Assembly (NCBI RefSeq): GCF_000720485.1
Contig: NZ_JOAX01000020.1
Coordinates: 228,945 to 292,944 of the forward strand
From: Streptomyces ochraceiscleroticus
GTDB lineage: Bacteria; Actinomycetota; Actinomycetes; Streptomycetales; Streptomycetaceae
Reading direction: 5' to 3'
DNA length: 64,000 bases
Shown here: one piece after another, positions 55,838 to 64,000 of the stretch
Position numbering within the stretch: position 1 is the first letter of the stretch
Layout: each line of letters begins with the position of its first letter
Translations under genes and position numbers: made by a program
The notes under the pieces: generated by a model
Seen by the model: the letters and a program-made list of their open reading frames with translations, nothing else
What the model was told of the DNA's origin: nothing
The model's database searches: none

Positions 55838-57316
55838 TCACTCGTCGGCCGGAATGCCCGGCGTCAGGGTGGCCAGTACCGCGTCGGCGGCCTTGGTGGC
55901 GCTTGCGATGCAGGCCGGGATGCCGACGCCCTCGTAGAGCGCGCCGCACACCCGGAGGCCGGGGAGCCGGTCCACGGCTTCGTGGATGCGGGCCACCCGC
56001 TCCAGGTGGCCGACCGGGTACTGCGGCAGGCCGCCGTCCCATCGGGTGACGCGCGCCTCTACGGGCGCGGCGGGCAGCCCGACCGCCTCGCGCAGGTCGG
56101 CCAGCGAGAGGTCCACCAGCTCGGCGTCCTCGCGCTCCAGGTCGGCGGTGTCCCCGTGCCGCCCGATCGAGGTGCGCAGCACGAAGAGGTCCGGGTCGGC
56201 GGCGTCGATCCAGCCCCACTTGTTGCTCGCGAACGTGGCCGCCTTGATCTTGTGGCCGTCGACCGGCGGGACGAGGAAGCCGCTGCCGGTGAGCTGCCGC
56301 TCGACGTCGGCACGGCGGAAGGCCATGGTGACCAGCGCCATCGAGGCGTACTCGACGCCGTCCAGCTCCGTGGCGGCGGCGGGGCTCTCGTGGCGGAGGA
56401 TGCGGGCCGCGGCGGGCGCAGGGCAGGCCAGTACGACCGCGTCGGCCTGCAGGGTCCGGCCCTCGACGCGGACCTCCCAGCCGTCGTCGCCGGTCCGTCG
56501 CACCGCGTCCACGGGCGTGTTCAGGCGGATCTCGCCGCCCTTGGCCCGTACCGCGTCGGCGACCGCGCCCGGCAGCGTGCCGATGCCGCCGTCGATGCCC
56601 ATGAAGACCGGTCCCGCGGCGGCGGGGCCCGTCTGGTGGACGGTGGCGGCCGTGCGCGCCTGGATGGCCCGGACGCCCTCCGTCAGGGAGCGGTGGTTCC
56701 GCGCCGCCTCGAAGAGCTGCGGGACGGCGGCCCGCATGGAGATGCGGTACGCGTCGCCCGCGTACACCCCGCCCAGCAGCGGCTCGACGAGCCGGTCGAC
56801 GACCTCGCGGCCCAGCCGCTCGGCGACATACTCGCCGACCGCGACGTCCTCGCCGACCTCGGTGCGCGGCAGCTCCGCGTCCTCCTCGATGCGCGCGAGG
56901 CCCGCGTCGGAGAGCACGCCGGAGGCGGCGAGCGGCGCCGGGCCGCCGGGCACGCCCATGACGTGGCCCTTGGGCATCGGGCGCAGGGCGCCGCGGGTCC
57001 ACAGGGAGGCGGTCGCGGTGGACGGCGGCTGCAGCCGGTCGCCGAGCCCGACGGCCCGCGCGAGCGCCACCGCCTCCGGGCGCCGGGCGAGCATCGACTC
57101 GGCGCCGAGGTCGACCGGTACGCCCGCGACCGCGCCGGCCTTCAGCTTGCCGCCGAGCCGTCCGGACGCCTCCAGTACGGTCACCCGCGCGCCGCCGTCG
57201 AGCGCGCGGTGCGCGGCTGCCAGACCCGAGATGCCGCCGCCGATCACGACGACGTGGCCGGGCGCGTGGCCCGTAGAACCGGGCGCCTGGCCCGTACCGG
57301 TGTGCGCTGTGCTCAT
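55838..57316 (-). CDS. hemY: Coproporphyrinogen/protoporphyrinogen III oxidase (HemY/CgoX type)
   Basis: A 492-residue FAD enzyme. The N-terminal [19 protein letters not shown] is the dinucleotide-binding motif, then [11 protein letters not shown]. The C-terminus has [20 protein letters not shown], the FAD-binding end. In actinomycetes the enzyme oxidises coproporphyrinogen III to coproporphyrin III, before metal insertion and HemQ decarboxylation. Streptomyces genomes often label it hemG, although it is unrelated to E. coli HemG. GAGAGAG precedes the ATG. It is translationally close to hemQ. hemE is not in this window. Confidence 0.95.
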   Translation of the reverse strand: MSTAHTGTGQAPGSTGHAPGHVVVIGGGISGLAAAHRALDGGARVTVLEASGRLGGKLKAGAVAGVPVDLGAESMLARRPEAVALARAVGLGDRLQPPSTATASLWTRGALRPMPKGHVMGVPGGPAPLAASGVLSDAGLARIEEDAELPRTEVGEDVAVGEYVAERLGREVVDRLVEPLLGGVYAGDAYRISMRAAVPQLFEAARNHRSLTEGVRAIQARTAATVHQTGPAAAGPVFMGIDGGIGTLPGAVADAVRAKGGEIRLNTPVDAVRRTGDDGWEVRVEGRTLQADAVVLACPAPAAARILRHESPAAATELDGVEYASMALVTMAFRRADVERQLTGSGFLVPPVDGHKIKAATFASNKWGWIDAADPDLFVLRTSIGRHGDTADLEREDAELVDLSLADLREAVGLPAAPVEARVTRWDGGLPQYPVGHLERVARIHEAVDRLPGLRVCGALYEGVGIPACIASATKAADAVLATLTPGIPADE

Positions 57317-57426
57317 GCCCCCACTCTCTCAGAGCCCGGCCGGCGCCCGGCCCTGGGCGCTGCTCCGGGGCACCACTATGCTCGCGACTTCATGTACGGC
57401 CGGGTGAGCGGAGATGGGGTGGCGCG

Positions 57427-58197
57427 ATGGCCCTGCGCGATCCGCAGGCCGGGCCCGGGAGCGGGCGGTCGGCGGCCGACCGGGTGCTCGCGCTGCTCGG
57501 CGCCTTCGACGACGCGCACCGCAGCCTGACCCTGACCGCGCTGGCCCGCCGGGCCGGTCTGCCGCTGGCCACCGCGCACCGGTTCGCCGGCAAGCTGACG
57601 GAGTGGGGCGCGCTGGAACGCCGCGCGGACGGCCGGTACGAGATCGGGCTGCGGCTGTGGGAGATCGCAGTGCTCGCGCGGCGCGGCGTGGGGCTGCGGC
57701 AGGCCGCGCTGCCCTTCATGGAGGACCTCTACGAAGCGACGCACGAGAACGTCCAACTCGCCGTACGGGACGGCCTGGAGACGGTGTACATCGAGCTGAT
57801 CTCGGGGCGCTCGGCGGTCGGGGTGCGTACGAGGGTCGGGGCGCGCTGGCCGCTGCACGCCACCGGTGTGGGCCTCGCGCTCCTGGCGTACGCGCCGCCC
57901 TCCGTGGTCGCGCAGGTGTGTGCCGCGCCGCTGCGCCGCTTCACCGAGCGCACGATCGGCGACCCGGCACTGCTGCGGTCGGTCCTCGCGGACGTGCGCA
58001 CGTCCGGAGTGGCGGTCAGCGAGCGGCAGATCACGATGGACGCGGTGTCCGTGGCGGCGCCCGTCCGGGGTCCCGACGGGCGGGCGGTGGCCGCGCTGTC
58101 GGTCGTCGTCCCGGTGAGCGAGGGCCGCGCGGCCCTGCTCGCGCCCGCGGTGCGCGTCGCCGCGCAGGGCATCTCGCGGAGCCTGCCGCTTCTTTGA
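57427..58197 (+). CDS. IclR-family transcriptional regulator
   Basis: A 256-residue regulator. The N-terminal winged helix-turn-helix (LTLTALARRAGLPLATAHRF) is followed by the effector domain (HATGVGLALLAYAPP, SERQITMDAVSVAAPV). IclR proteins control aromatic and acetate-related catabolism and bind acid metabolites. It lies 179 bases upstream of vanAB-like genes on the same strand, with repeats in the gap, so control of those genes by an aromatic acid is likely. The 3' end contains one copy of an 11-base repeat. Confidence 0.92.
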   Translation: MALRDPQAGPGSGRSAADRVLALLGAFDDAHRSLTLTALARRAGLPLATAHRFAGKLTEWGALERRADGRYEIGLRLWEIAVLARRGVGLRQAALPFMEDLYEATHENVQLAVRDGLETVYIELISGRSAVGVRTRVGARWPLHATGVGLALLAYAPPSVVAQVCAAPLRRFTERTIGDPALLRSVLADVRTSGVAVSERQITMDAVSVAAPVRGPDGRAVAALSVVVPVSEGRAALLAPAVRVAAQGISRSLPLL

Positions 58198-58287
58198 GCG
58201 CGCCTCTACCGGGTGTTTGTGAGCGCGCCTTGCGTATCGGAGGTGCGGCGCGCAACCCCCGTGCACGCATGTTTCCAGCTGCTGGAA
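58195..58287. promoter_or_regulatory. Operator-like repeats between IclR and the Rieske oxygenase gene
   Basis: TGAGCGCGCCT occurs at 58195-58205 (including the IclR stop) and 58220-58230, 25 bases apart. TTCCAGC-T-GCTGGAA at 58273-58287 is a perfect 15-base palindrome about 90 bases before the ATG. These are good candidates for the regulator's sites. Confidence 0.5.
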
Positions 58288-58376
58288 GAGGCCCTTGCCG
58301 CTCTCCGGGGCGCCGCCCAGTCTGTGGCGACACCCGGGGCCGTCCGGGTCCCCCTGTGCGTCAAGGAGGCCGCGCC

Positions 58377-59486
58377 ATGCCCGTTCCCACCGCATTCGCC
58401 CGCGACCAGTGGTACGTCGCCGCGTACAGCAGCGAGGTCGGCAGCGAGACCGGCGGCGAGGAGATCCTCGCCCGTACGGTCTGCGGCGAGCCGCTGGCGC
58501 TCTACCGCACGCCCGAGGGCGAGGCCGTCGCGCTCGCCGACCGCTGCGTCCACCGCCGCTACCCGCTCTCCGAAGGCGCTCTGGAGGACGGCCGGCTGGT
58601 CTGCGGCTACCACGGCTTCACCTACGACCGGGCGGGTGCCTGCGTCTCCGTACCGGGCCAGGCCCGCGTGCCGCGCACCGCGCGCGTCGCCTCGTACCCC
58701 CTCGCCGAACTGGACGGCTTCGTGTGGGTGTGGATCGGTGACCCGGCGCGCGCGGACGTGTCCGCCGTGCCGCGCGCCCCCTGGCTCGCCGACCCGGAGT
58801 GGACGGTCGTCCGCGGCATGGAACCGCTCAACGCGCGCTACGGACTGCTCGTCGACAACCTCCTGGACCTCTCCCACGAGACGTTCCTGCACGGCGGGTA
58901 CATCGGCACCCCGGAGGTCGCCGCCACCCCGATCACCACCGAGGCCGACGAGGAGCGCGGCATCGTCCGGGTGAGCCGGCACATGGACGACGCCGAGTGC
59001 CCGCCCTTCTACGCCGATTCGACGGGCCTGAAGGGCCGCGTCAGCCGCTGGCAGGACATCGAGTACCACGCGCCCTGTCTGTACCTGCTGCACAGCCGGA
59101 TCGCGCCGGTCGGCTCGGTACCGGGCGCCGACGGCAGCGACCCGGACGCCTTCCACACCGAGATCGCGTACGCCATCACCCCGTCCACCGAGACCACCAC
59201 GTACGACTTCTGGCTGGTGGCGCGGGACTTCGCGCGCGAGGACGAGGGGGTGAGCGGCTTCCTGCACGAGTTCAACCGCACCGTCGTCCTTCAGGACGTG
59301 ACGGCGCTGGACATCCTGGAGAAGGTCACGGCCGAGGAAGAGGGCCGCCGCGTACAGGAGTTGAGCGTCGGCATCGACGCGGGCGGGCTGGCGGCGCGGC
59401 GGGTACTGGAGCGGATGATCGCGGGCTCGGCGAAGCCGGCTGCGGCCGGGGTGCCGGGCGGGCCGGAAGCGGTGGCGGCCCGATGA
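58377..59486 (+). CDS. vanA: Rieske-type oxygenase, VanA-like (vanillate O-demethylase oxygenase)
   Basis: A 369-residue oxygenase. The Rieske cluster motif is Cys57-x-His59 with Cys76-x2-His79 (CVHRRYP, CGYHGF). The catalytic mononuclear iron site is LLDLSHETFLH (His167, His172). It uses O2 and electrons from the reductase encoded downstream to demethylate vanillate-like aromatic acids. AAGGAGG lies 7 bases before the ATG. The stop overlaps vanB as ATGA. Substrate is inferred from similarity to VanA. Confidence 0.9.
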   Translation: MPVPTAFARDQWYVAAYSSEVGSETGGEEILARTVCGEPLALYRTPEGEAVALADRCVHRRYPLSEGALEDGRLVCGYHGFTYDRAGACVSVPGQARVPRTARVASYPLAELDGFVWVWIGDPARADVSAVPRAPWLADPEWTVVRGMEPLNARYGLLVDNLLDLSHETFLHGGYIGTPEVAATPITTEADEERGIVRVSRHMDDAECPPFYADSTGLKGRVSRWQDIEYHAPCLYLLHSRIAPVGSVPGADGSDPDAFHTEIAYAITPSTETTTYDFWLVARDFAREDEGVSGFLHEFNRTVVLQDVTALDILEKVTAEEEGRRVQELSVGIDAGGLAARRVLERMIAGSAKPAAAGVPGGPEAVAAR

Positions 59487-60436
59487 CCGACGCCTCCCTC
59501 GACCTCGTCGTCGCGCGCAAACGGACCGTCGCCGACGGCGTGTGCGAGCTGTCGCTGCGCCGCCCGGACGGCGGCGCGCTGCCCGCCTGGTCGCCCGGCG
59601 CCCACCTGGACCTCCACCTCGCGCCGGGCCTGGCCCGCTCGTACTCGTTGTGCGGGGACCCGGCCGTACGGGCCGAGTGGCGGGTCGCGGTACTGCGCGA
59701 GGCAGCGGGCACGGGCGGCTCCTCGTACGTGCACGATCGCCTCACGACAGGCGACAAGATCACCGCCTCCGCGCCCCGCAACCACTTCCCCTTCGAACCC
59801 CCGTCCACTCCGCCCGCCCGCTGTCTCTTCCTCGCCGGCGGGATCGGCATCACCCCGCTGCTGCCGATGATCGCCCGCGCGCAGGCGGCCGGGACGGACT
59901 GGCGGCTGCTGTACGGAGGCCGGACCCGCGCCTCGATGGCCTACGCCGACCGGCTCGCGGCACACGGGGAGCGCGTCACGCTGCGCCCGGAGGACGAGTA
60001 CGGGCTGCTGGACCTGGCGGGCTTCCTGGAGGCCACGGACGCGGCCACCCACGTGTACGCCTGCGGCCCCGAGGCGCTGCTCGCCGCCATCGAGGTGCAG
60101 TGCCGGGCGGCAGGGCTCCCCGAGGACGCGCTGCACGTGGAACGCTTCCGCCCGGCGCCCGCCGAGGGCTCCTCCTTCGAAGTCGAGCTGGCCGACTCGG
60201 GACTCACCGTCCGCGTACCGCCCGGCCGTTCGATTCTGGAGGCAGTAGAGGACACCGGTGTGCAGGTGCTCTCCTCCTGCCGCGCCGGCACTTGCGGCAC
60301 CTGCGAGACCGAGGTCCTGTCCGGCACCCCCGACCACCGCGACCACCTCCTCACGGAAGCCGAACGGTCAGCCGGCGACACCATGCTCATCTGCGTCTCC
60401 CGCTGCCACGGCCCGCGCTTGAGACTCGCCCTCTGA
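59483..60436 (+). CDS. vanB: VanB-like ferredoxin reductase (FNR plus 2Fe-2S)
   Basis: A 317-residue reductase. An FMN/FAD-binding beta-barrel with ARSYSLCGDP is followed by the NAD domain with FLAGGIGITPLLPMIARAQ. A C-terminal plant-type ferredoxin has CRAGTCGTC (C-x4-C-x2-C) and a later Cys. It passes electrons from NAD(P)H to the oxygenase. ATG at 59483 overlaps the upstream TGA by four bases, so expression is coupled. Only 10 bases separate its stop from the convergent gene. Confidence 0.93.
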   Translation: MTDASLDLVVARKRTVADGVCELSLRRPDGGALPAWSPGAHLDLHLAPGLARSYSLCGDPAVRAEWRVAVLREAAGTGGSSYVHDRLTTGDKITASAPRNHFPFEPPSTPPARCLFLAGGIGITPLLPMIARAQAAGTDWRLLYGGRTRASMAYADRLAAHGERVTLRPEDEYGLLDLAGFLEATDAATHVYACGPEALLAAIEVQCRAAGLPEDALHVERFRPAPAEGSSFEVELADSGLTVRVPPGRSILEAVEDTGVQVLSSCRAGTCGTCETEVLSGTPDHRDHLLTEAERSAGDTMLICVSRCHGPRLRLAL

Positions 60437-60446
60437 CCCGCATCGG

Positions 60447-61184
60447 TCAGCCGGTCATCTTCTCGATGACAGCAGCGGCCTCGGGCTCGGTGATCCGGAC
60501 CTGACCGCATTCGACATGTCTTGCGAAGCGTGTGAGGTAATCGGTCGGCTCCCAGCGGAGATTCCGCGTGAACACCTCGTCGTACGTCTCCGATTCCCGG
60601 CCGACCCCGAGAGTGCTGGCGGCGAGGGTGAGAAAGGGCTCGGCCCGGAGATTGGAGTTGAGGCTCCCGTGCGGGATCAGCACGCCGTACAGGTCGATGA
60701 ATTCCTCGACGGAATACCCGCCGCGCCCGAACATGAGCAGCAGGGGCTCGTACGGGTCGGGCAGCTCGGACAGCTCGGGCGATCCGGGCTCGTTCTCGCG
60801 CAGGGCCGCCCACCGTACGGCGCCTCGGCATACCCTCCGCAGAGAGGGCGTGCCGAGGTGCGACGCGTACTCCTCCAGCTCGGTCGCGAGCTCGGGAGCC
60901 GGTTCGAATTCGGGAGCGGCGTATTCCGCGACGCCGAAGAACGGCCACGCGACCTCGGCACCGTATGCCTGGGCCCAGAGCGCGGCACGGCGCAGGTACT
61001 CGCGCATCAGCAGGGCTCGGGAGCGGGCGTGCCCGAGCGACACGCTGAAGTCGTCGTCCCAGGTGATACCGCGAATCCGGTCGAGGACGACGCGCGGTTC
61101 TTGTGCGGTCACTTCAGGTTCAGCCCCTTCGACCGCAACTCCTGTGCGAATAGCCTTCACTACGTTCGATGTGGAACGCACCAT
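60447..61184 (-). CDS. Unrecognised protein in the toxin locus
   Basis: About 245 residues, helical and charged, with no signal peptide or membrane segment. Visible segments: VVLDRIRGITWDDDFSVSLG, LLMREYLRRAALWAQAYGAE and LTRFARHVECGQVRITEPEA. I recognise no family. ATG at 61184 follows the small ORF by 7 bases. A GTG at 61112 (giving MTAQEPRV) with AAGGGG about 11 bases upstream is an equally good start. It is downstream of the toxin and the coupled gene, so an immunity or accessory role is possible but unproven. Codon use is slightly less GC-rich than the neighbours. Confidence 0.7.
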   Translation of the reverse strand: MVRSTSNVVKAIRTGVAVEGAEPEVTAQEPRVVLDRIRGITWDDDFSVSLGHARSRALLMREYLRRAALWAQAYGAEVAWPFFGVAEYAAPEFEPAPELATELEEYASHLGTPSLRRVCRGAVRWAALRENEPGSPELSELPDPYEPLLLMFGRGGYSVEEFIDLYGVLIPHGSLNSNLRAEPFLTLAASTLGVGRESETYDEVFTRNLRWEPTDYLTRFARHVECGQVRITEPEAAAVIEKMTG

Positions 61185-61191
61185 TTCGGCA

Positions 61192-61302
61192 TCACTCGCG
61201 ACAGGCGCCGTACAGCACACCGTCCACGTAGCCGTCCCGGCTGACGACAGCCTCGCCCATCCGCTCCTCGACCTCGGGGTCATCGATAGCGATGCGCGTC
61301 AC
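61192..61302 (-). CDS. Possible 36-residue small protein
   Basis: GTG at 61302 opens a frame for MTRIAIDDPEVEERM followed by GEAVVSRDGYVDGVLYG and ending CRE. The sequence is balanced and acidic, unlike the Arg/Pro-rich false frames here. It lies 38 bases after the upstream stop, and its TGA lies 7 bases before the next ATG. No strong ribosome site is visible, so coding status is uncertain. It could be a short immunity-type or linker protein. Confidence 0.45.
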   Translation of the reverse strand: MTRIAIDDPEVEERMGEAVVSRDGYVDGVLYGACRE

Positions 61303-61340
61303 GTGGACCGCTTTCTCAGCCGGCTCTTCCCCGCACAGCT

Positions 61341-62318
61341 TCAGTCCTCCCGGGCGAGTTCGCGCAGTGAGGTCAGGGCCAGGGTGGCCGGGGGCGTCGC
61401 CGGGCCGGTCAGCTCGACGAGGGCCCGGGAGGGGGACAGGCCCCGGTCGTACGCGGCGGCCAGGTGGTCCAGCCAGGCCAGACCCACCCGGCGGCCCTCT
61501 TCGTCGGCGGCGACGCGGGGCTCGAAGCTCGCGGCGCTATCCGCGTCGGAGGCCCAGAGGTAGCCCAGTACACCGTGCTCGCTCCGGATGGGGACGTACT
61601 GCACATCGCCGTCCGCCGTGCGTCGGTATCCGGGGCGGAACGCGGGCGCGTGGCGGAAGACCTCGGTCCGGGACGGGATTTCGAAGCGGGACCACACATC
61701 GGACGGGGTCCCGTCCGGTTCGCGGCGGTTCTCGACACCGGTCTCGGTCGGCTTGCCGAAGTGGGTCGGGTCGTCCGGTTCGGTCTCGGACTCCAGCGCC
61801 TTCTCAAGGTCACGCAGGGCGGCGGCCAGGCGTGGCGCGTTGGCCTGGTGCACCGCGGGCTGAGGACGGCCCTTGAGGTCGTACGGCATCCAGACATCCG
61901 TGGACGTCGTCATTTCCACACTTACGAAATCCGCGGCCGCGTGGGCGCCGAGCCGGAACAGATTCTCCTGGCGCGTTTCCCCCTCCACCCCGGCCACCGT
62001 GCCCGTGCAGGCAACATCGGCCGACACCCCGCCGACCGCACCGGGGCGAAGGGCGGCCCGCACCTCGCCGGCGAGCTCTTCGGCTGTCTCGGCCGGGGTT
62101 CGCATACCCGCTGCGGTGAACTCACCCTCGAAAAGGAAGGTGTTCGTCTTTCCCGCCTCTTTGACGGAAACACGTACGGTCGGTGCACCGCCAGCGAACC
62201 GGTGCTCGGCCAATACGGAAAACGCGGTCAGGAGATCACGGAGGCACAGCAGGAGGGCGTCCGCCGACTCGTCGTCGCGGCCCCAGTCCCAGCGGGCCAC
62301 AGGCGTACTAGCGATCAC
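61341..62318 (-). CDS. Candidate immunity protein, coupled to polymorphic toxin
   Basis: A 325-residue cytoplasmic protein of unrecognised family. The N-terminal part runs through STPVARWDWGRDDESADAL and VRVSVKEAGKTNTFLFEGEF. The C-terminal part contains YRRTADGDVQYVPIRSEHGV and LGYLWASDADSAASFEPR. The GTG start overlaps the toxin stop as GTGA, the arrangement expected for an immunity gene that must be made with its toxin. No signal peptide or membrane helix is visible. Function is inference from position. Confidence 0.7.
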   Translation of the reverse strand: MIASTPVARWDWGRDDESADALLLCLRDLLTAFSVLAEHRFAGGAPTVRVSVKEAGKTNTFLFEGEFTAAGMRTPAETAEELAGEVRAALRPGAVGGVSADVACTGTVAGVEGETRQENLFRLGAHAAADFVSVEMTTSTDVWMPYDLKGRPQPAVHQANAPRLAAALRDLEKALESETEPDDPTHFGKPTETGVENRREPDGTPSDVWSRFEIPSRTEVFRHAPAFRPGYRRTADGDVQYVPIRSEHGVLGYLWASDADSAASFEPRVAADEEGRRVGLAWLDHLAAAYDRGLSPSRALVELTGPATPPATLALTSLRELARED

Positions 62319-64000
62319 AGCGCTCCCTCCGGCATGAACATCCCGCCTTCACGCGGGACGAAGAGGATACCGTCCGGCGAGCGGATGACGAACTGCACGC
62401 CATCGAAGTCGTACCCCTTCTGGAATCGTCCGATCTGAGTGGCCATTTCGGCCCGTGATGCCTTTGTTTCGACGACGAAGGTCTGCATGTCCGCCTTCGA
62501 GTCGGTGAGCTGACCGATCTTCTTGAAGATGTTACGGGTGACCTTCGCCGGATCGGCGGGCGAATCCTTTCCGGTCATGTCCTTGAACTGCCAGCCATGG
62601 ACATTTCCGTCCGCGTCCCGCGCCATGACGTCGAGGTCGGTCTTCGCTTCGGTGAAGACACCGGGCTTGATCTCGTGCCCGCCCTGCTTGATCTCGAACG
62701 AGATGTCGGTGAGTCCGCTTTCGTGCAGACGGTTGGCCAGCCGGATCTGTTCGAGACAGCCGGAGATTTCCCCCTTTCCGGTCAGCGCGGACACCACACT
62801 CGAGAAATTGGGAGCGTCCCTGAAACGTCCCGAAGCGATGGTGTCGGCGATTTCCCGGCCCGCCGGCTCGTCGGCCAGATTCTGCAGGATGCGTTCCACG
62901 TCGCCGTGCTTGACCGCGGTGCCCCGCACCTGTTCCCGGACCTGCTGTTCCAGCTCGCTGCCACGCTCGAGCGGACCGGAGTCGTCCGCGTGGCGCTCCC
63001 AGCCTTCCGGGCCGTCCGGCCCATGAGGTCCCGTGGGCCCGCCCGGTCCGCTGCCGCCGGGGCCGCCTTCGCCACCGGACCCGCCCGCAGGCGTCTCGTG
63101 GCCGCCGACCGGGCCTTCACCGTGCGAACCGGGGTGACCCTCGTGCCCGCCCGGGCCATCGCCGTGGCCGCCCGTGTGCCCGCCGCCCGTGGGAGGTTCG
63201 TGGCTGGCCGAGGGGCCGTGTGCCAGGTCGTCGGCGTGGCCGCCGGGGAGGTGGTCGGCCGTGCCGCCGGGTGTGTCGCCGATGCGGCCGGGCAGGCCGC
63301 CGGGGGTGTCGCCGAGGTGCCCCGGCAGGCCGTTGCCCGGGGTGTCGCCGAGGTGGCCGGGGGCGTGGCCGCCCGGCGCGTTGTCGCCCACATGACCGCC
63401 CGGCGTGCCGGCATCGTCGGCGAGGCGGCCCGTGTCGCCGAGTTGGGTGTCGAGGCTGTTGCCCAGGTGAACGTGGCCGGCGTTGTCGGCGGCGTGGGCA
63501 GCACCGGCCATGGCCGGGACCTTGGCCGGACTGTCGGCATCCACCCGCGGCAGGTCCGAGCCTGCGGGCGGCTCGACGTGCGGCGAGCCCTCCTTGGGCG
63601 CGTTGTCGATGCTGTCCACGACGTTGCCGTGCTCGTCCAGCAGGTTGCCGTCGCCGTCGAAGTACCGGGCGGGCTCCCCCGGACCCGTCGGCAGCCTGGT
63701 GGCGTTCTCCGGCAGGGCCGGTACGTCGTCGGGCAGCCGCACGTTGCCGTCCGGCAGCCTGGTCGCACCCTCGGGAACCGCCGCACCCTCGGGCAGCCGG
63801 ACGGCGCCGTCGGGCAGCTTGAGCGATCCCTCCGGCAGCTTGATCGCATCCGCCGGCAGAGCGGGCACATCGATCTTCCCGATGCCCTTGATGCTCTTGG
63901 CGATGTCGCCGATCTTGGTGAGGCCGGCGCCCGCGCCCTTGGCGACATACGTCATCGGGTCGATGACCTTGCCCGCCTTGCCGGCCACCGACAGCGCCTT
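62315..64000 (-). CDS. Polymorphic toxin with PD-(D/E)XK-like nuclease tip, N-terminus outside window
   Basis: 562 residues of the C-terminal part of a longer protein; the start lies beyond 64000. From the edge: an Ile/Gly segment (KIGDIAKSIKGIGKIDVPAL), then about eight LPEG/LPDG units. A Gly/His-rich linker follows, with GHLGDTPG repeated. The final 170 residues are a globular domain with SGCLEQIRLANRLHESGLT, then TDLDVMARDADGNVHGWQFK; D-L-D with QFK fits a PD-(D/E)XK fold in its QxK form. Such C-terminal tips are typical of type VII-secreted toxins of Streptomyces. The stop overlaps the next gene as GTGA. Confidence 0.82.
   Translation of the reverse strand, partial: KALSVAGKAGKVIDPMTYVAKGAGAGLTKIGDIAKSIKGIGKIDVPALPADAIKLPEGSLKLPDGAVRLPEGAAVPEGATRLPDGNVRLPDDVPALPENATRLPTGPGEPARYFDGDGNLLDEHGNVVDSIDNAPKEGSPHVEPPAGSDLPRVDADSPAKVPAMAGAAHAADNAGHVHLGNSLDTQLGDTGRLADDAGTPGGHVGDNAPGGHAPGHLGDTPGNGLPGHLGDTPGGLPGRIGDTPGGTADHLPGGHADDLAHGPSASHEPPTGGGHTGGHGDGPGGHEGHPGSHGEGPVGGHETPAGGSGGEGGPGGSGPGGPTGPHGPDGPEGWERHADDSGPLERGSELEQQVREQVRGTAVKHGDVERILQNLADEPAGREIADTIASGRFRDAPNFSSVVSALTGKGEISGCLEQIRLANRLHESGLTDISFEIKQGGHEIKPGVFTEAKTDLDVMARDADGNVHGWQFKDMTGKDSPADPAKVTRNIFKKIGQLTDSKADMQTFVVETKASRAEMATQIGRFQKGYDFDGVQFVIRSPDGILFVPREGGMFMPEGAL

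Overview
The window is very GC-rich and dense with genes that use G/C-ending codons, GTG and TTG starts and GGAGG-type ribosome sites. Together with secreted glycosidases, an orphan sugar ABC transporter, GlgX/TreY/TreZ, HemQ/HemY, TIGR04222 and DUF692 proteins, this points to a chromosomal segment of a Streptomyces or a close actinomycete. No rRNA, tRNA, CRISPR array, transposase or integrase was seen.

Layout. (1) 1-7067: an arabinan/arabinose block. A sugar-acid dehydratase and a zinc dehydrogenase diverge from a secreted GH51/GH43 arabinofuranosidase pair, across a promoter region full of CGAA/TTCG repeats. A LacI repressor and a DUF1232 protein follow. (2) 7236-11919: a secreted subtilase and a sugar-uptake ABC system (lipoprotein plus two permeases, no ATPase). 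(3) 12291-17858: a kinase-fold phosphotransferase, a methyltransferase, a glyoxalase-fold protein, an exonuclease, an SDR and a HEPN-type protein, with two repeat tracts between genes. (4) 18387-28056: trehalose from glycogen or maltodextrin (glgX, treY, treZ), interleaved with an MFS exporter, an FHA protein and a GNAT. Each of the three + strand sugar genes overlaps its convergent neighbour at the 3' end. (5) 28046-33481: an NCS1 permease with a divergent PucR regulator, then a split LigD-like polymerase and ligase. (6) 33645-43842: msrB-murC, a two-component system divergent from an ABC exporter, a pyrimidine reductase, ZapE and a PhoX-type phosphatase. (7) 43914-49745: a zinc-ribbon miniprotein, a small ABC unit, AIM24, a PTH2-like hydrolase, a NERD-like protein, a NUDIX hydrolase and a LysE exporter. 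(8) 49927-55076: a DUF692 (MNIO) oxidase fused to a partner-like domain, a TIGR04222 membrane protein, a DUF4142 secreted protein and an S33-type secreted peptidase. (9) 55095-57316: hemQ and hemY, the end of the coproporphyrin-dependent heme route. (10) 57427-60436: an IclR regulator and a vanAB-like Rieske demethylase. (11) 60447-64000: a polymorphic-toxin locus with a PD-(D/E)XK-like tip, truncated by the window edge, and a translationally coupled candidate immunity gene.

The two best candidates for undescribed biology are region 8 (iron-dependent peptide-modifying oxidase, possible membrane substrate, secreted partners) and region 11 (toxin and downstream genes). All functions are inferred from sequence by eye; no searches were run.
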